Part shown: positions 55,159-63,967 of the stretch, in pieces
Position numbering within the stretch: the first letter of the stretch is position 1
Layout: the number at the start of each line of letters is the position of its first letter
Origin: Rossellomorea orangium
GTDB lineage: Bacteria > Bacillota > Bacilli > Bacillales > Bacillaceae_B
Assembly (NCBI RefSeq): GCF_019334305.1
Contig: NZ_JAHWGH010000025.1
Coordinates: forward strand, 124,001 to 188,000
Length of the DNA stretch: 64,000 nucleotides
Reading direction: 5' to 3'
Position numbers and translations under genes: made by a program
The notes under the pieces: model-generated
What the model was told of the DNA's origin: nothing
Seen by the model: the letters and a program-made list of their open reading frames with translations, nothing else
Database searches by the model: none

Positions 55159-56445
55159 TCATTCTTTTGGGGCTATTGGTTGATCAGGTTTCAGTGTTTC
55201 AATTTTTTCATTTAAATAATATAGATCCCATTCCTGCATTTGATCCATTTCCATCCCATGGATAACATATTTATGAAAATCGTAAACAATGTGTTTACGT
55301 TTCGTATTTACTTCTCGGTCTATCATAATAAGTGAGTCCATGATCGCCAGGATGACAGAGATATCGCCTTTTCCATAATGTACAATCTGATAATAGGTGT
55401 TATAGAGAATATGGTTGAATGAGAATAACGTCACCTTTAGACGGGGGTGTCTGTCTTCGTCGTGCATCGTTATGACGCCGTCCCGGATTAGGTGAGTTTC
55501 ACTCAGGATCAGTCCTAAATATTTGATGGAATCCCTCGCTGTATTGGGATCATTTATACCTGGGGATATGGCTCTTAAGGCAACTTCAACGATTTTTTGG
55601 AGGGAATAAGCAAGGTCATACTCACCCATCCGTTCTCTGCCGATGAATATGAATGGGCTTAAATCTTCCTTATAATCATGGTGACTATGAATGTAGAAAA
55701 GGGTTTCTTCTTCTTTGACAAAATCGCCTATACCTTTGACGAAATTTATAAGAACATTATGTTCTGAAGCGGTATTCACCAATCCTGAAAAATCTATATA
55801 CTGAATGAACCCTGATTGATGAGAAGGGTATTCCTTTACCTTTTCGTATTGAACCGGTATGGTTTTATACGGGTGCACTTCTTGATCTTTCTGGATGCCG
55901 TGATAATAGTCAATCACTTTCAACGCTTCTTCCTCCAAACGCTCGATCAACCGGCTGATTTGAATGGAAGTTGCAATATGGTGAATGAAGTAGGCGAAAA
56001 ACGCGAGACACACAATCGCATAAAGTACACCTACAAATGCAGAAGAGACAAGGTGTTCTTCAAGGCTTTGTCTCATAAATAGAAGTGAAATGATGGAATA
56101 AATAAAGCCCCCCAGGAAAATTCCCAGCCCCCGCATCGTCGTTTTGTCTCGAACAAAATTTTGGAGAGTCCTTGGTGAGAATTGAGATGAGTAGGTCGTC
56201 AACACAACCATCACCGTGGAAAACGTAAAAGTAGTCATCGTAAGTAAGGAAGATGCAATGGCGCTTAAAACCGTTTGAGCAAGGTCGATGCTTGTCAACA
56301 TCATGACAGGTAAAAAAGGTTCGACTTTATGTATCCAATAGGTATCCAAAGAGACAGTGATGATGGCTAATGCTAATGAAGCGGAACTGTAAAGAGCGGG
56401 GACGACCCAGATCCCTTTCCGGATTTTCATCAGTAATTGTTTCAC
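55159..56445 (-). CDS. DUF2254 family membrane protein
   Basis: 428 residues with four hydrophobic segments in the first 155 residues, then a long cytoplasmic part. LRAISPGINDPNTARDSIKYL is the family's conserved motif (in part RAISPGINDPNTA). Function unknown for the family. RBS GGAGAG precedes the ATG. Confidence 0.85.
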   Translation of the reverse strand: MKQLLMKIRKGIWVVPALYSSASLALAIITVSLDTYWIHKVEPFLPVMMLTSIDLAQTVLSAIASSLLTMTTFTFSTVMVVLTTYSSQFSPRTLQNFVRDKTTMRGLGIFLGGFIYSIISLLFMRQSLEEHLVSSAFVGVLYAIVCLAFFAYFIHHIATSIQISRLIERLEEEALKVIDYYHGIQKDQEVHPYKTIPVQYEKVKEYPSHQSGFIQYIDFSGLVNTASEHNVLINFVKGIGDFVKEEETLFYIHSHHDYKEDLSPFIFIGRERMGEYDLAYSLQKIVEVALRAISPGINDPNTARDSIKYLGLILSETHLIRDGVITMHDEDRHPRLKVTLFSFNHILYNTYYQIVHYGKGDISVILAIMDSLIMIDREVNTKRKHIVYDFHKYVIHGMEMDQMQEWDLYYLNEKIETLKPDQPIAPKE

Positions 56446-56509
56446 AGCTGCACTCTCCTTTGATTATTAAGGGTGCGTTCCTTCATTAGCTTCTCCCTTC
56501 GACCATGTT

Positions 56510-57196
56510 TCAAACCAGAAGAAAAAGCAAAGGAATGACAAAGGACATGATGGTTGCCGTTAATGCCATAGCAGCACCACTTACTGCCCCCTCTCTCTCT
56601 CCTTCTTTAATAGCCTGTGCTGTACCGACCCCGTGGGAAATGACCCCGAATGGCAACCCTTTTGCAATAGGATGCTTGATGTCCATCCATTTCAGGATCG
56701 TCGGTATGATCATTGCTCCTAACATCCCCGTAACGATGACAACCGTAGGAATGATTTCGATCTTAGCCCCGATGGTATGGCCGATGTCTACAGCCACTGG
56801 GGTTGTTATCGTTTTAATTAATAAGGAGCGATTCCAGTCTGTCGGGATGTCAAACCACAAGCTGAGGCAAAAGGATACACTCATGGATAATCCACTTCCG
56901 GACAGAATGCCAATGAGGATAGGCTGAACGTTTCTCCTGAGTAATTGTCGATGTTGATATAGGGGATACGCCAGGGCCACAGTCGCAGGACCAAGTAAAT
57001 AAGTGATGAAGGAAGTGTCATGTGCATATTGTTTGTATGGGATATCCAACACAAGTAATGTGACAACGATACCGATTGTACTTAAGAAGATGGGGATCGT
57101 TATTGGGCTTGGCCAACGTTTGTGAACCTTGACCCCCAAGGAAAAATATAGGAGTGTAAGGCCGATCGTAATTATGGGATTAATGAGACCTGTCAT
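56510..57196 (-). CDS. lrgB: LrgB/CidB family protein
   Basis: 228 residues with about six or seven membrane segments and the LrgB motif region TTPVAVDIGHTIGAK and GVISHGVGTAQAI. Its start overlaps the end of the LrgA-like gene by 17 nt. LrgAB/CidAB pairs were described as holin-like modulators of murein hydrolase activity and, in B. subtilis and others, as pyruvate transport systems. No lytST genes are nearby. Confidence 0.9.
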   Translation of the reverse strand: MTGLINPIITIGLTLLYFSLGVKVHKRWPSPITIPIFLSTIGIVVTLLVLDIPYKQYAHDTSFITYLLGPATVALAYPLYQHRQLLRRNVQPILIGILSGSGLSMSVSFCLSLWFDIPTDWNRSLLIKTITTPVAVDIGHTIGAKIEIIPTVVIVTGMLGAMIIPTILKWMDIKHPIAKGLPFGVISHGVGTAQAIKEGEREGAVSGAAMALTATIMSFVIPLLFLLV

Positions 57197-57560
57197 AGTT
57201 CTTTTTCTCCTTCCATCTAATAAAACGTTCTGTTGATACAGAAGTGGCCAAAAAGCCTATCAGCCCACTGGCTACTAGAATAACGACCAGTTTCCATCCA
57301 AATTCAATGAAGTAGGGCCCAAGGACGATGGCGCTAACAGATAAAGGGAGGAAAAAGAAAGAGAAATGTCGCAAGAAGAAACTCGAACCGTCCAATAATA
57401 ACCGTTCATTCATTAATCCGGTTGATAATAAGAGAAATAATAACAGCATCCCGATGATGCTCCCGGGTATAGGTATGTGAAAAAGATTCGTCAACCATCT
57501 GCCTGTTTCGAAAAAAAGGCAAAGAATGGACACTTGTATGATGACCCGAATGGCTTGCAT
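57180..57560 (-). CDS. lrgA: LrgA/CidA family holin-like protein
   Basis: 126 residues from an ATG after GGAGAGGAG; the frame extends 39 codons upstream without support. Four membrane segments and the family motif FHIPIPGSIIGMLLLF. Translationally coupled with the LrgB partner. Whether the pair is Cid- or Lrg-like cannot be decided. Confidence 0.88.
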   Translation of the reverse strand: MQAIRVIIQVSILCLFFETGRWLTNLFHIPIPGSIIGMLLLFLLLSTGLMNERLLLDGSSFFLRHFSFFFLPLSVSAIVLGPYFIEFGWKLVVILVASGLIGFLATSVSTERFIRWKEKKNYDRSH

Positions 57561-57642
57561 ATGTCTCTCCTCTCCAACGCATTCTTCTCCCGATTTTATC
57601 ACAAATGAAGGTCCATTGGAGGATATTGTATAGGAGAAACAA

Positions 57643-57671
57643 AAAGAGCATGGGTCGGCCCCATGCTCTTT
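57643..57671 (-). terminator. Terminator of the DJ-1/PfpI-like gene
   Basis: AAGAGCATGGG/CCCATGCTCTT stem followed by TTTTTG on the minus strand. Confidence 0.92.
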
Positions 57672-57691
57672 CCTCATGCGATAAATCGTTT

Positions 57692-58345
57692 TTATAACAC
57701 TTTAACAAATGCTTCCGCAGCTGACTGACTGGATTGTGGATTTTGACCGGTCACGAATTTACCGTCGGTGATCACATGATTACTCCATGCTTCTGATTTT
57801 TCAAATTGAGCACCCTGCTCCCTTAATTTTGTTTCTAATAAGAATGGCATCAGAGAGTCTAGACCTGTTTGCTGCTCCTCTTCGTTCGTGAATGCGGTTA
57901 AGCTTCTTCCCTCAACCAGCCATTTGCCATTAGATAGTTTCGTACCGACAAACCCTGCCGGACCATGGCATACAGAACCAATCGCTTTATCATTCTCAGC
58001 AAAATGGGTAAGTGCTTTCTGAAGCTCGGGACTTTCAGGCAGGTCAAACATGGTTCCATGTCCGCCAGGCAGGAAGATACCGGAATACTCATTCACATTT
58101 AATTGCGAAAGGACCAACGTTTGATCCAGTTCCTTCGTGACCCCTTTCCATTTTTCCACTTGTTCATCATCAAGGCTGTTTGGATCCAATGGGATACGGC
58201 CACCTTTTAGACTAGCCACATCGACCCCGAAACCTTGATTGATAAATTCTTCATATGGTTCGGCGAACTCAGATAACCAAAGTCCTGTTTCGTGTTCGTC
58301 GTCAATTTTACTTTCGTTTGTTAATACCATCAGGATTTTTTTCAA
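57692..58345 (-). CDS. DJ-1/PfpI family protein (Hsp31-like)
   Basis: About 217 residues from a TTG after GGAGGG. The nucleophile elbow is GSVCHGPAGFV with Cys, and FLPGGHGTMFDLPES supplies the conserved acidic/His environment. This fits class I glutamine amidotransferase-like Hsp31/YraA relatives, reported as chaperones, glyoxalase III or deglycases. The actual activity cannot be inferred. Confidence 0.87.
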   Translation of the reverse strand: MKKILMVLTNESKIDDEHETGLWLSEFAEPYEEFINQGFGVDVASLKGGRIPLDPNSLDDEQVEKWKGVTKELDQTLVLSQLNVNEYSGIFLPGGHGTMFDLPESPELQKALTHFAENDKAIGSVCHGPAGFVGTKLSNGKWLVEGRSLTAFTNEEEQQTGLDSLMPFLLETKLREQGAQFEKSEAWSNHVITDGKFVTGQNPQSSQSAAEAFVKVL

Positions 58346-58460
58346 TGTACACCCTCCATTTGTAAGTTTCATATTTCTTATCACTCTATTGTTTTATCCA
58401 TTTCACAATAAAATAAACTTTTCCGTATAACATTTCTTTTCGGTCAGAATGAAACGTAAA

Positions 58461-58490
58461 AAAACGACTCCATGTAAATGAAGTCGTTTT
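58461..58490 (-). terminator. Terminator of topB
   Basis: AAAACGACT/AGTCGTTTT stem with minus-strand TTTTTTT. Confidence 0.9.
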
Positions 58491-58501
58491 GACTGATGCA
58501 T

Positions 58502-60664
58502 TTAGCGTACATCAAATTGAAATTGAATGTTCCTCTGTTGTGCGTCCCAGCTAAGATAAGCGGAAAATTCCTTATCCCCTTTCTTGAATCCATCGATGCG
58601 GTCGGATTTTCCCTCGGTTAGGATTTTCTTGACGATTTTTTGTGTAATCCTCTTCGATAATATCGTTTTTGAAATGGTAAAGCTGCACTTGGTCTTTTGA
58701 TAATTGGAACAACCATAGAATTTCCCTTTATCTATCACGTTACCTCCACATTTTAAACAAGTGCCGATACTGGTTTTGGAAATGCGTTTTCCATTCTTTC
58801 CTCTCGTTCTTTGAATGGAATCCGTGTCCAGATCTTCGAATGTCCAAGTGGTGGATTCCTCTAGAGCATTTTGAACAAGTCGCTCATTTAATTTTTTTAC
58901 TTGGGCCATGAACTCGGGTGCGGATGCTTGTCCCCTGCCGATTTCTTGCAATCGCTGTTCCCACTTGGCCGTCATTTCTGCAGATGCCAAAACATTATTA
59001 CCTATGGCACGTACCAATACTTTTGCTTTGTCAGTGGGATACACTATATTTTTTTTGATTTCAATGTACTTGCGATCCTTCAGCATTGTAATGATTCCAG
59101 CACGTGTAGCTTCCGTACCGAGACCTTCTGTTTGCTTCAACACTTTTTCTAGCTCATCATTATCTATATGTTTACCTGCCGTTTTCATCAGGGTGATCAG
59201 CTGTCCTTCTGTATACCGTTTGGGGGGCTGTGTTTTCCCTTCCTTCGTATCAACCTTTTTGACTGTCCCCATCTCTAGTTCACGAACGGGAGGCAGGAGT
59301 GGTTCATCTTCTTTTTCATTTTGAATGAGAACTTTGCGCCACCCTTCCTGCAGGATTTGCTTACCCTTTGAAACAAATTCAGCCCGATTATCGACTGTCG
59401 TGGTAATGGTGGTGTAGTTCAATACGGCTTTATCATGATGGGCGGCGATAAAGCGTTTGACGACCACATCATAGATCTTCCGTTCGTCTTCTGATAAGGA
59501 CGCAGGGTTTGTTACCTGTTCAGTCGGGATGATTGCGTAGTGATCCGATACTTTTGCATCATTGACGAATCTCTTATTGTTCATGAGGCTCGCGTGTGGT
59601 GTTGGAATCCATTGATCATAAGGACTGAACTGTTTCAGTTTCGTCAATATTTCAGGAAAACCTTCAGCTTCGCCTTTCGTGACATATTGTGAGTCTGATC
59701 TAGGGTAAGAGACTATCCCTTTTTGATAGAGCTTCTGTAGCACATCCAGTGTTTTCTTAGGAGAGAATTTGTACATTTTATTGATTGTTGCCTGAAGTGC
59801 TGACAGATTGAACAGTAAAGGCGGGGAAAATTCTTTTCTCTCTATGTTCATTTTGCTTACAGTCGCAGGTTTATCACGACAAAAAGCAGCGATCTTTTCT
59901 GCGAGCTCGGGAGATTGGATGCGGCTCTCTCCGTCCTTATGCCAAGTCCCCTCATAGGAGTACTCGCCCACTTGAAAGGTTGCTTTCACTTCCCAGAAAG
60001 GTTCACTCTTAAATCGATCAATTTCTTCATCCCTTCTCACGATCAAAGCAAGTGTCGGGGTCTGAACCCTGCCTGCAGAAAATACATCTGACATCCCCTG
60101 CTGCTTTAAGAGGATGCTATACACTCTGGAAGCATTCATCCCTACCAGCCAATCGGCACAGGCACGTGAATAAGCTTCAAAATAAAGGCTTCTCATCTCT
60201 CTTTCTTCCCTCAAGCTCTCGAAACCTTGAATGATGGCTTTCTCGGTAAGGGAAGAAATCCACAATCTCTTCATAGGTTTTTGCACCTTGGACATTGAGA
60301 TGATATTTCGGATGATTAATTCCCCTTCACGTCCAGCATCACCTGCATGAATGATCTCTGTGACTTCCCTTTTTCTCAGAAGGTCTTTAATGACAGTGAA
60401 TTGTTTCGCTTTGGACCTCTGCAGATCATAATGAAATCTGATGGGGATGATCGGAAGGTCTTCAAGTGTCCATTTCTTCCATTTGCTTTCATATTTCTCT
60501 GGTGCTTGAAGCTGAAAAAGATGTCCTACTGCCCACGTAATATAAGCACCTTTAGGGAACACACCGTTTGGATGGATTTCGATGTATCCTTGTCGTTTCC
60601 TATGGGGAAATGGCTTGGCAAGGGTTGCTCCTTGGTCGGGTTTTTCAGCTATTACGACTTTCAT
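58502..60664 (-). CDS. topB: DNA topoisomerase III
   Basis: Type IA topoisomerase of 720 residues. The N-terminal Toprim domain begins VVIAEKPDQGATLAKPF; HAGDAGREGELIIR is the DxD-type acidic element. The catalytic Tyr lies in GIVSYPRSDSQYV (about residue 318). One C-terminal four-Cys motif (CLKCGG ... CSNYQKTKC) follows. It unlinks single-strand-bearing DNA and helps decatenation. RBS CAGGAGAATG. Confidence 0.95.
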   Translation of the reverse strand: MKVVIAEKPDQGATLAKPFPHRKRQGYIEIHPNGVFPKGAYITWAVGHLFQLQAPEKYESKWKKWTLEDLPIIPIRFHYDLQRSKAKQFTVIKDLLRKREVTEIIHAGDAGREGELIIRNIISMSKVQKPMKRLWISSLTEKAIIQGFESLREEREMRSLYFEAYSRACADWLVGMNASRVYSILLKQQGMSDVFSAGRVQTPTLALIVRRDEEIDRFKSEPFWEVKATFQVGEYSYEGTWHKDGESRIQSPELAEKIAAFCRDKPATVSKMNIERKEFSPPLLFNLSALQATINKMYKFSPKKTLDVLQKLYQKGIVSYPRSDSQYVTKGEAEGFPEILTKLKQFSPYDQWIPTPHASLMNNKRFVNDAKVSDHYAIIPTEQVTNPASLSEDERKIYDVVVKRFIAAHHDKAVLNYTTITTTVDNRAEFVSKGKQILQEGWRKVLIQNEKEDEPLLPPVRELEMGTVKKVDTKEGKTQPPKRYTEGQLITLMKTAGKHIDNDELEKVLKQTEGLGTEATRAGIITMLKDRKYIEIKKNIVYPTDKAKVLVRAIGNNVLASAEMTAKWEQRLQEIGRGQASAPEFMAQVKKLNERLVQNALEESTTWTFEDLDTDSIQRTRGKNGKRISKTSIGTCLKCGGNVIDKGKFYGCSNYQKTKCSFTISKTILSKRITQKIVKKILTEGKSDRIDGFKKGDKEFSAYLSWDAQQRNIQFQFDVR

Positions 60665-60760
60665 ATCATTCTCCTGTTCCTTATTTATGATAAGTTCATT
60701 ATACCATGGTTAAGAACTCTTGTTCTATACCATTCCAGTAATCTCACTTGAATTAGAAAG

Positions 60761-60795
60761 CAGGTGTTACGGACTTTATTTCCGCAACACCTGCA
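60761..60795 (-). terminator. Terminator of the lipoprotein gene
   Basis: GCAGGTGTT and AACACCTGC, with an inner CGGA/TCCG stem; the stop codon of the gene lies at its edge. Confidence 0.75.
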
Positions 60796-61239
60796 TTATT
60801 GACCTAGATTTTCTAAGTTTCCTTTTATATCTTGCAATTGTTCGAATGTATTCACAATTTCAAGGTTCTGAAGCTCGGAAAGTTGAATTTCGCCTTTATT
60901 AATTTCGGCCAATGCCCGATTGATCCCCTCCATCCCTTGTTGATTATACACCTCCACTTTTTGGTGGATGTCTTTTGCCAGTTTGGGAGGGTTTAGCTCG
61001 TTCACTTCGTTGATTTCATCTTTCATATCCAGGAGCCTTGTTTTAAGCTCCGGTATGTTCGATGAATCAGTAGCTGCCTTTTCTATCAGAGCTGGTAGGT
61101 CATTAGCGAATTGATCAGCCTCATTCAGATAATCGGTCATCTCATCAACATAGGTTAAACTGTTGTTTGCTTCTTCAAGAATGCCGCAACCTGTCAACGA
61201 CATGAAGCTGAAAGCAATAAGTATCAGTAATTTTTTCAT
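60796..61239 (-). CDS. Lipoprotein, DUF6376-like
   Basis: 147 residues with a lipoprotein signal peptide (lipobox LTGC, Cys18), then an all-helical acidic domain beginning ILEEANNSLTYVDEMTDYLNEA. The N-(S/T)-LTYV-x-E pattern matches Bacillus proteins annotated DUF6376. Probably anchored outside the membrane; function unknown. RBS GGGAGGAAAC. Confidence 0.78.
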   Translation of the reverse strand: MKKLLILIAFSFMSLTGCGILEEANNSLTYVDEMTDYLNEADQFANDLPALIEKAATDSSNIPELKTRLLDMKDEINEVNELNPPKLAKDIHQKVEVYNQQGMEGINRALAEINKGEIQLSELQNLEIVNTFEQLQDIKGNLENLGQ

Positions 61240-61334
61240 ATATAAGTTTCCTCCCTGTACGTTTCCTTCCCTTGAATATACGTATCAGTTATGGAAAAGT
61301 TTCAGTGCTATTGTCTGATGGTCTAGAAAAATAA

Positions 61335-61370
61335 AAAAGAAGGCTTCCGCGTATACGTTAGCCTTCTTTT
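61335..61370 (-). terminator. Terminator of the Xaa-Pro peptidase gene
   Basis: AAAAGAAGGC/GCCTTCTTTT stem with inner GCGTATACG-type pairing; minus-strand T run. Confidence 0.9.
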
Positions 61371-61378
61371 AATGCTGC

Positions 61379-62476
61379 TTATTCGATAATTTGCAGTTCT
61401 TTTGGATAATTGGTTAAGGTGACATAGCCGTCGTTGGTGATGAGAACGTCATCTTCTATTCGCACACCGCCGATTTCAGGTACGTATATACCAGGTTCGA
61501 TCGTATAGGTCATCCCTTCTTTCAATATGCCGTCATTCAAATGACTCATTGAAGGAAACTCATGGACATTGATTCCTAATCCATGCCCGATGCGATGGGG
61601 GAAGTAATCTCCGTAGCCTGCATCGGTGATGATATCACGGGCGATTTGATCCAGGTCTCCAATTCGATTACCGGGCTTACTCGCTTCTAGAGATTCAAGC
61701 TCTGCTTTCAGGACGGTGTCGTAGATTTCCTTTTGTTTATCCGATACGGATTTATAAGCAACTGTCCGGGTGATGTCTGACGTGTATCCTTCCAGAACAA
61801 CCCCAAGATCAAAGAGGACAAGATCTCCTGCTCTTAACTTTCGTTCCCCCGGGTTTCCGTGTGGGTCCCCAGCCTTTTCACCGAAAAGAACCATTGTAGA
61901 GAACGACATTTCACGAATGCCTTTCTTCTTAAGTTCATACTCGATCTTAGCAAGGACCTCCATTTCCGTTACACCTTCCTGAAGGGCACTTACACCTACC
62001 TCTACCCCGAAGTCAGCCATTTTTGCAGCACGGCGCATGATTTCGATCTCTTTTTCATCTTTTACTAAACGCATCTGGTTTAATTTGTCTTCGACATTCA
62101 CGATTTGGGGTGCATCAAAGATGTTTAAGAATGCTTGACTGCGACCGTAAGTTACAACTTCGTTCTCGAAAGCAACCCTGCTTCCCGGTATGCTTCTTGA
62201 TTGAATGGCTTCTTTAATGAATTCCCAAGGGTTTTCATGGTCAGAGTAGCCAATCACTTCATGGCTCCACCCTGCGTCTTTAATTTGACGTACTTCCATT
62301 CCTGGTAAGACAACAAATGGTTCGGCTTCCGGAAATACGAATAGTCCCATTAATCGCTCATGTGGATCAGTGTGGAAATTCGTTAAGTAAAATACGTTTT
62401 CAGTTGAATTGATAAATGCTGCGTCAATTTTTTCTTCTTTTAACCAATTTTCCAGTTGTTCTATACGTTGTTTCAT
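61379..62476 (-). CDS. Xaa-Pro peptidase (M24B, PepQ/YpdF-like)
   Basis: 365 residues: a creatinase-like N-terminal domain (1-130) and a metal-dependent pita-bread domain with LFDLGVVLEGYTSDITRTVA (two Asp), HRIGHGLGINVHE (His), TIEPGIYVPE (Glu) and GGVRIEDDVLIT (Glu). Cleaves peptides next to proline. Aminopeptidase P and prolidase activities cannot be separated by sequence reading. RBS AAGGAGGAG. Confidence 0.92.
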   Translation of the reverse strand: MKQRIEQLENWLKEEKIDAAFINSTENVFYLTNFHTDPHERLMGLFVFPEAEPFVVLPGMEVRQIKDAGWSHEVIGYSDHENPWEFIKEAIQSRSIPGSRVAFENEVVTYGRSQAFLNIFDAPQIVNVEDKLNQMRLVKDEKEIEIMRRAAKMADFGVEVGVSALQEGVTEMEVLAKIEYELKKKGIREMSFSTMVLFGEKAGDPHGNPGERKLRAGDLVLFDLGVVLEGYTSDITRTVAYKSVSDKQKEIYDTVLKAELESLEASKPGNRIGDLDQIARDIITDAGYGDYFPHRIGHGLGINVHEFPSMSHLNDGILKEGMTYTIEPGIYVPEIGGVRIEDDVLITNDGYVTLTNYPKELQIIE

Positions 62477-62664
62477 GCTTTACTCCTCCTTGAGTGATCG
62501 TGATGTTATGTAATCGTTTCATATGAGCATATCTATGCTAACATATTTCGGGGAAAGTTTGAAATGTCTAGTTTCTCGGAGTGAACTCAAGTGAAGTGTT
62601 TCTGTTTATTTTGATTGGGAGAAGCTTTTCCTACCTCCTGCCTATAAATGAGGGAGAGTGATTG

Positions 62665-62673
62665 TGTTATAAT
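62665..62673 (+). promoter_or_regulatory. Extended -10 promoter of the small toxin-like gene
   Basis: TGTTATAAT is a perfect extended -10 (TGN-TATAAT). No good -35 is present, as often with extended -10 promoters. Start would be near 62680. Confidence 0.55.
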
Positions 62674-62706
62674 TTTCAGTATACAGTGAATGTAGGGTGG
62701 GAGTGG

Positions 62707-62729
62707 CCACTTCCTTGTAAAGGAGGTGG
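62707..62729 (+). promoter_or_regulatory. Hairpin sequestering the Shine-Dalgarno of the toxin-like gene
   Basis: CCACTTCCTT pairs with AAGGAGGTGG across a GTA loop: nine Watson-Crick pairs and one U-G. The whole ribosome binding site is enclosed. Confidence 0.7.
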
Positions 62730-62737
62730 TGCTTATA

Positions 62738-62833
62738 GTGACAACGTACGAGGCGTTAACGCTGATGATTACCTTTGGCTCTTTAATTGTCTCCATCATT
62801 GCCATAGTTATTTCGAATGACAAAAAGAAATAA
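62738..62833 (+). CDS. Small holin-like toxin (type I toxin family)
   Basis: 31 residues from a GTG: TTYEALTLMITFGSLIVSII followed by AIVISNDKKK. This matches the putative holin-like toxin (Hol_Tox) pattern (T-x-YEAL-x-LMI-x-FG...I-x-L/V...KK): one membrane helix and a basic tail. Known relatives are type I toxins controlled by antisense RNA. The RBS is inside a stable hairpin, consistent with translational repression. A terminator lies about 100 nt downstream. Antisense RNA not identified with confidence. Confidence 0.8.
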   Translation: MTTYEALTLMITFGSLIVSIIAIVISNDKKK

Positions 62834-62927
62834 CCCCACCCTCATGAAGCGCCTAAACTTTGAAGGGTAGAGTTATATTCCTTTCTTTATTGGGCCACTG
62901 CTTTCCTTGCAGTTTGCTGTGTAGCAG

Positions 62928-62963
62928 GAGACGCTGGTTGCCGCCAGTGTCTCTTGTTTTTTT
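62928..62963 (+). terminator. Terminator downstream of the toxin-like gene
   Basis: GAGACGCTGG/CCAGTGTCTC stem with a TTGCCG loop, followed by TTGTTTTTTT. Confidence 0.88.
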
Positions 62964-63051
62964 GTTTCATTATCTCTTCTTTTAAGATAATATAAATCCG
63001 GTTGGAAAGCAAGATGAGGACAGGATTTGAAATAATCCCGGGCTCTATTGA

Positions 63052-63495
63052 TTAATAAACCGGATCTGTCTTCTTAGGTTTACGAACGAAAGCCATGATG
63101 CCTGCGACTAAGAACAGCAGGCCGGGAATGAATCCGAATCCGACTGTTCCAAGACCGATGATTAGTGCTGCAATGATAAACATGATACCTGATAGAACAG
63201 GCTTTCTATTCTTAACAATAGTTAGGACGGCAATAATCCCGATGATGGATGCAATAATGCCCAATATGACCAAGTAAGATCCCATTGATTCTGCTGCCTC
63301 CATGATAGAATTCATATCTCCTGCTGTCATCCCGGATTCTTGAAGATTCGGATCACTTTGCATTCCCTCTTCGATTTGGGACATCACGTCAGGACTCTGC
63401 ATCCCCATGTTCAATACAATTCCAATGATGGAAAATAAAGCGGATAAAACAATCCCTATTACTCCCATGACGACTTCTCCAGTACGTTTTACCAT
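63052..63495 (-). CDS. DUF4064-like membrane protein
   Basis: 147 residues beginning MVKRTGEVVMGVIGIVLSALFSIIG (in part), with one N-terminal membrane segment, an acidic/Met-rich extracytoplasmic loop (about 32-68), and three further segments. The arrangement matches DUF4064 proteins of Firmicutes. Function unknown. RBS AAGGAGAG. Confidence 0.8.
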   Translation of the reverse strand: MVKRTGEVVMGVIGIVLSALFSIIGIVLNMGMQSPDVMSQIEEGMQSDPNLQESGMTAGDMNSIMEAAESMGSYLVILGIIASIIGIIAVLTIVKNRKPVLSGIMFIIAALIIGLGTVGFGFIPGLLFLVAGIMAFVRKPKKTDPVY

Positions 63496-63529
63496 TCTAA
63501 TCTCTCCTTAATGTATAGTTTTCTATAGT

Positions 63530-63967
63530 CTATTTAGCTAATACATCTTTATTCCCTGTCGCATTATGCTTTTTACACATATAAGCTTCAAGGATCGATT
63601 CATCTTCAGGAAAGCACAGGGGTAGATTCTTTAACTCGGAAAGTGAAATCCAATCGATTTTATGTATTAATTGATCGGGGTCTTGAATAGTTGGATACCC
63701 TCCGATAAGATGCGCTTCATAATAGTGAATCTTTGTCTTAATGCTTCCTTCGTTGCCCCACTTTGTATAGAGGTGTTGTCCAACTTCAACCACGTAGCCG
63801 GTTTCCTCACACACTTCCCGCTTACAGCATTCCCTTAAGGATTCCCCTGTTTCAAGTCCACCTGAAGGAACAGACCACCGCTTCTCTTCCTCTTCTTTTC
63901 CCTGTAATACCATTAATAAACGCCCTTCTTTCATGCAAAGAGCCGATGCCCCCATCCAGTCGTACAT
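63530..63967 (-). CDS. NUDIX hydrolase
   Basis: 145 residues from an ATG after GAGGTGAATG; an earlier in-frame ATG at 63985 overlaps the RBS. The Nudix box G-x5-E-x7-REVCEE-x-G-Y is complete (GGLETGESLRECCKREVCEE and TGY), so it should hydrolyse a nucleoside diphosphate derivative with Mg. The substrate is not predictable. Confidence 0.92.
   Translation of the reverse strand: MYDWMGASALCMKEGRLLMVLQGKEEEEKRWSVPSGGLETGESLRECCKREVCEETGYVVEVGQHLYTKWGNEGSIKTKIHYYEAHLIGGYPTIQDPDQLIHKIDWISLSELKNLPLCFPEDESILEAYMCKKHNATGNKDVLAK

Noticed and set aside
62587..62823. Minus-strand frame of 78 codons opposite the holin-like toxin
   Set aside because: It is a shadow of the toxin region, without ribosome binding site or homology; any antisense product there is more likely an RNA.
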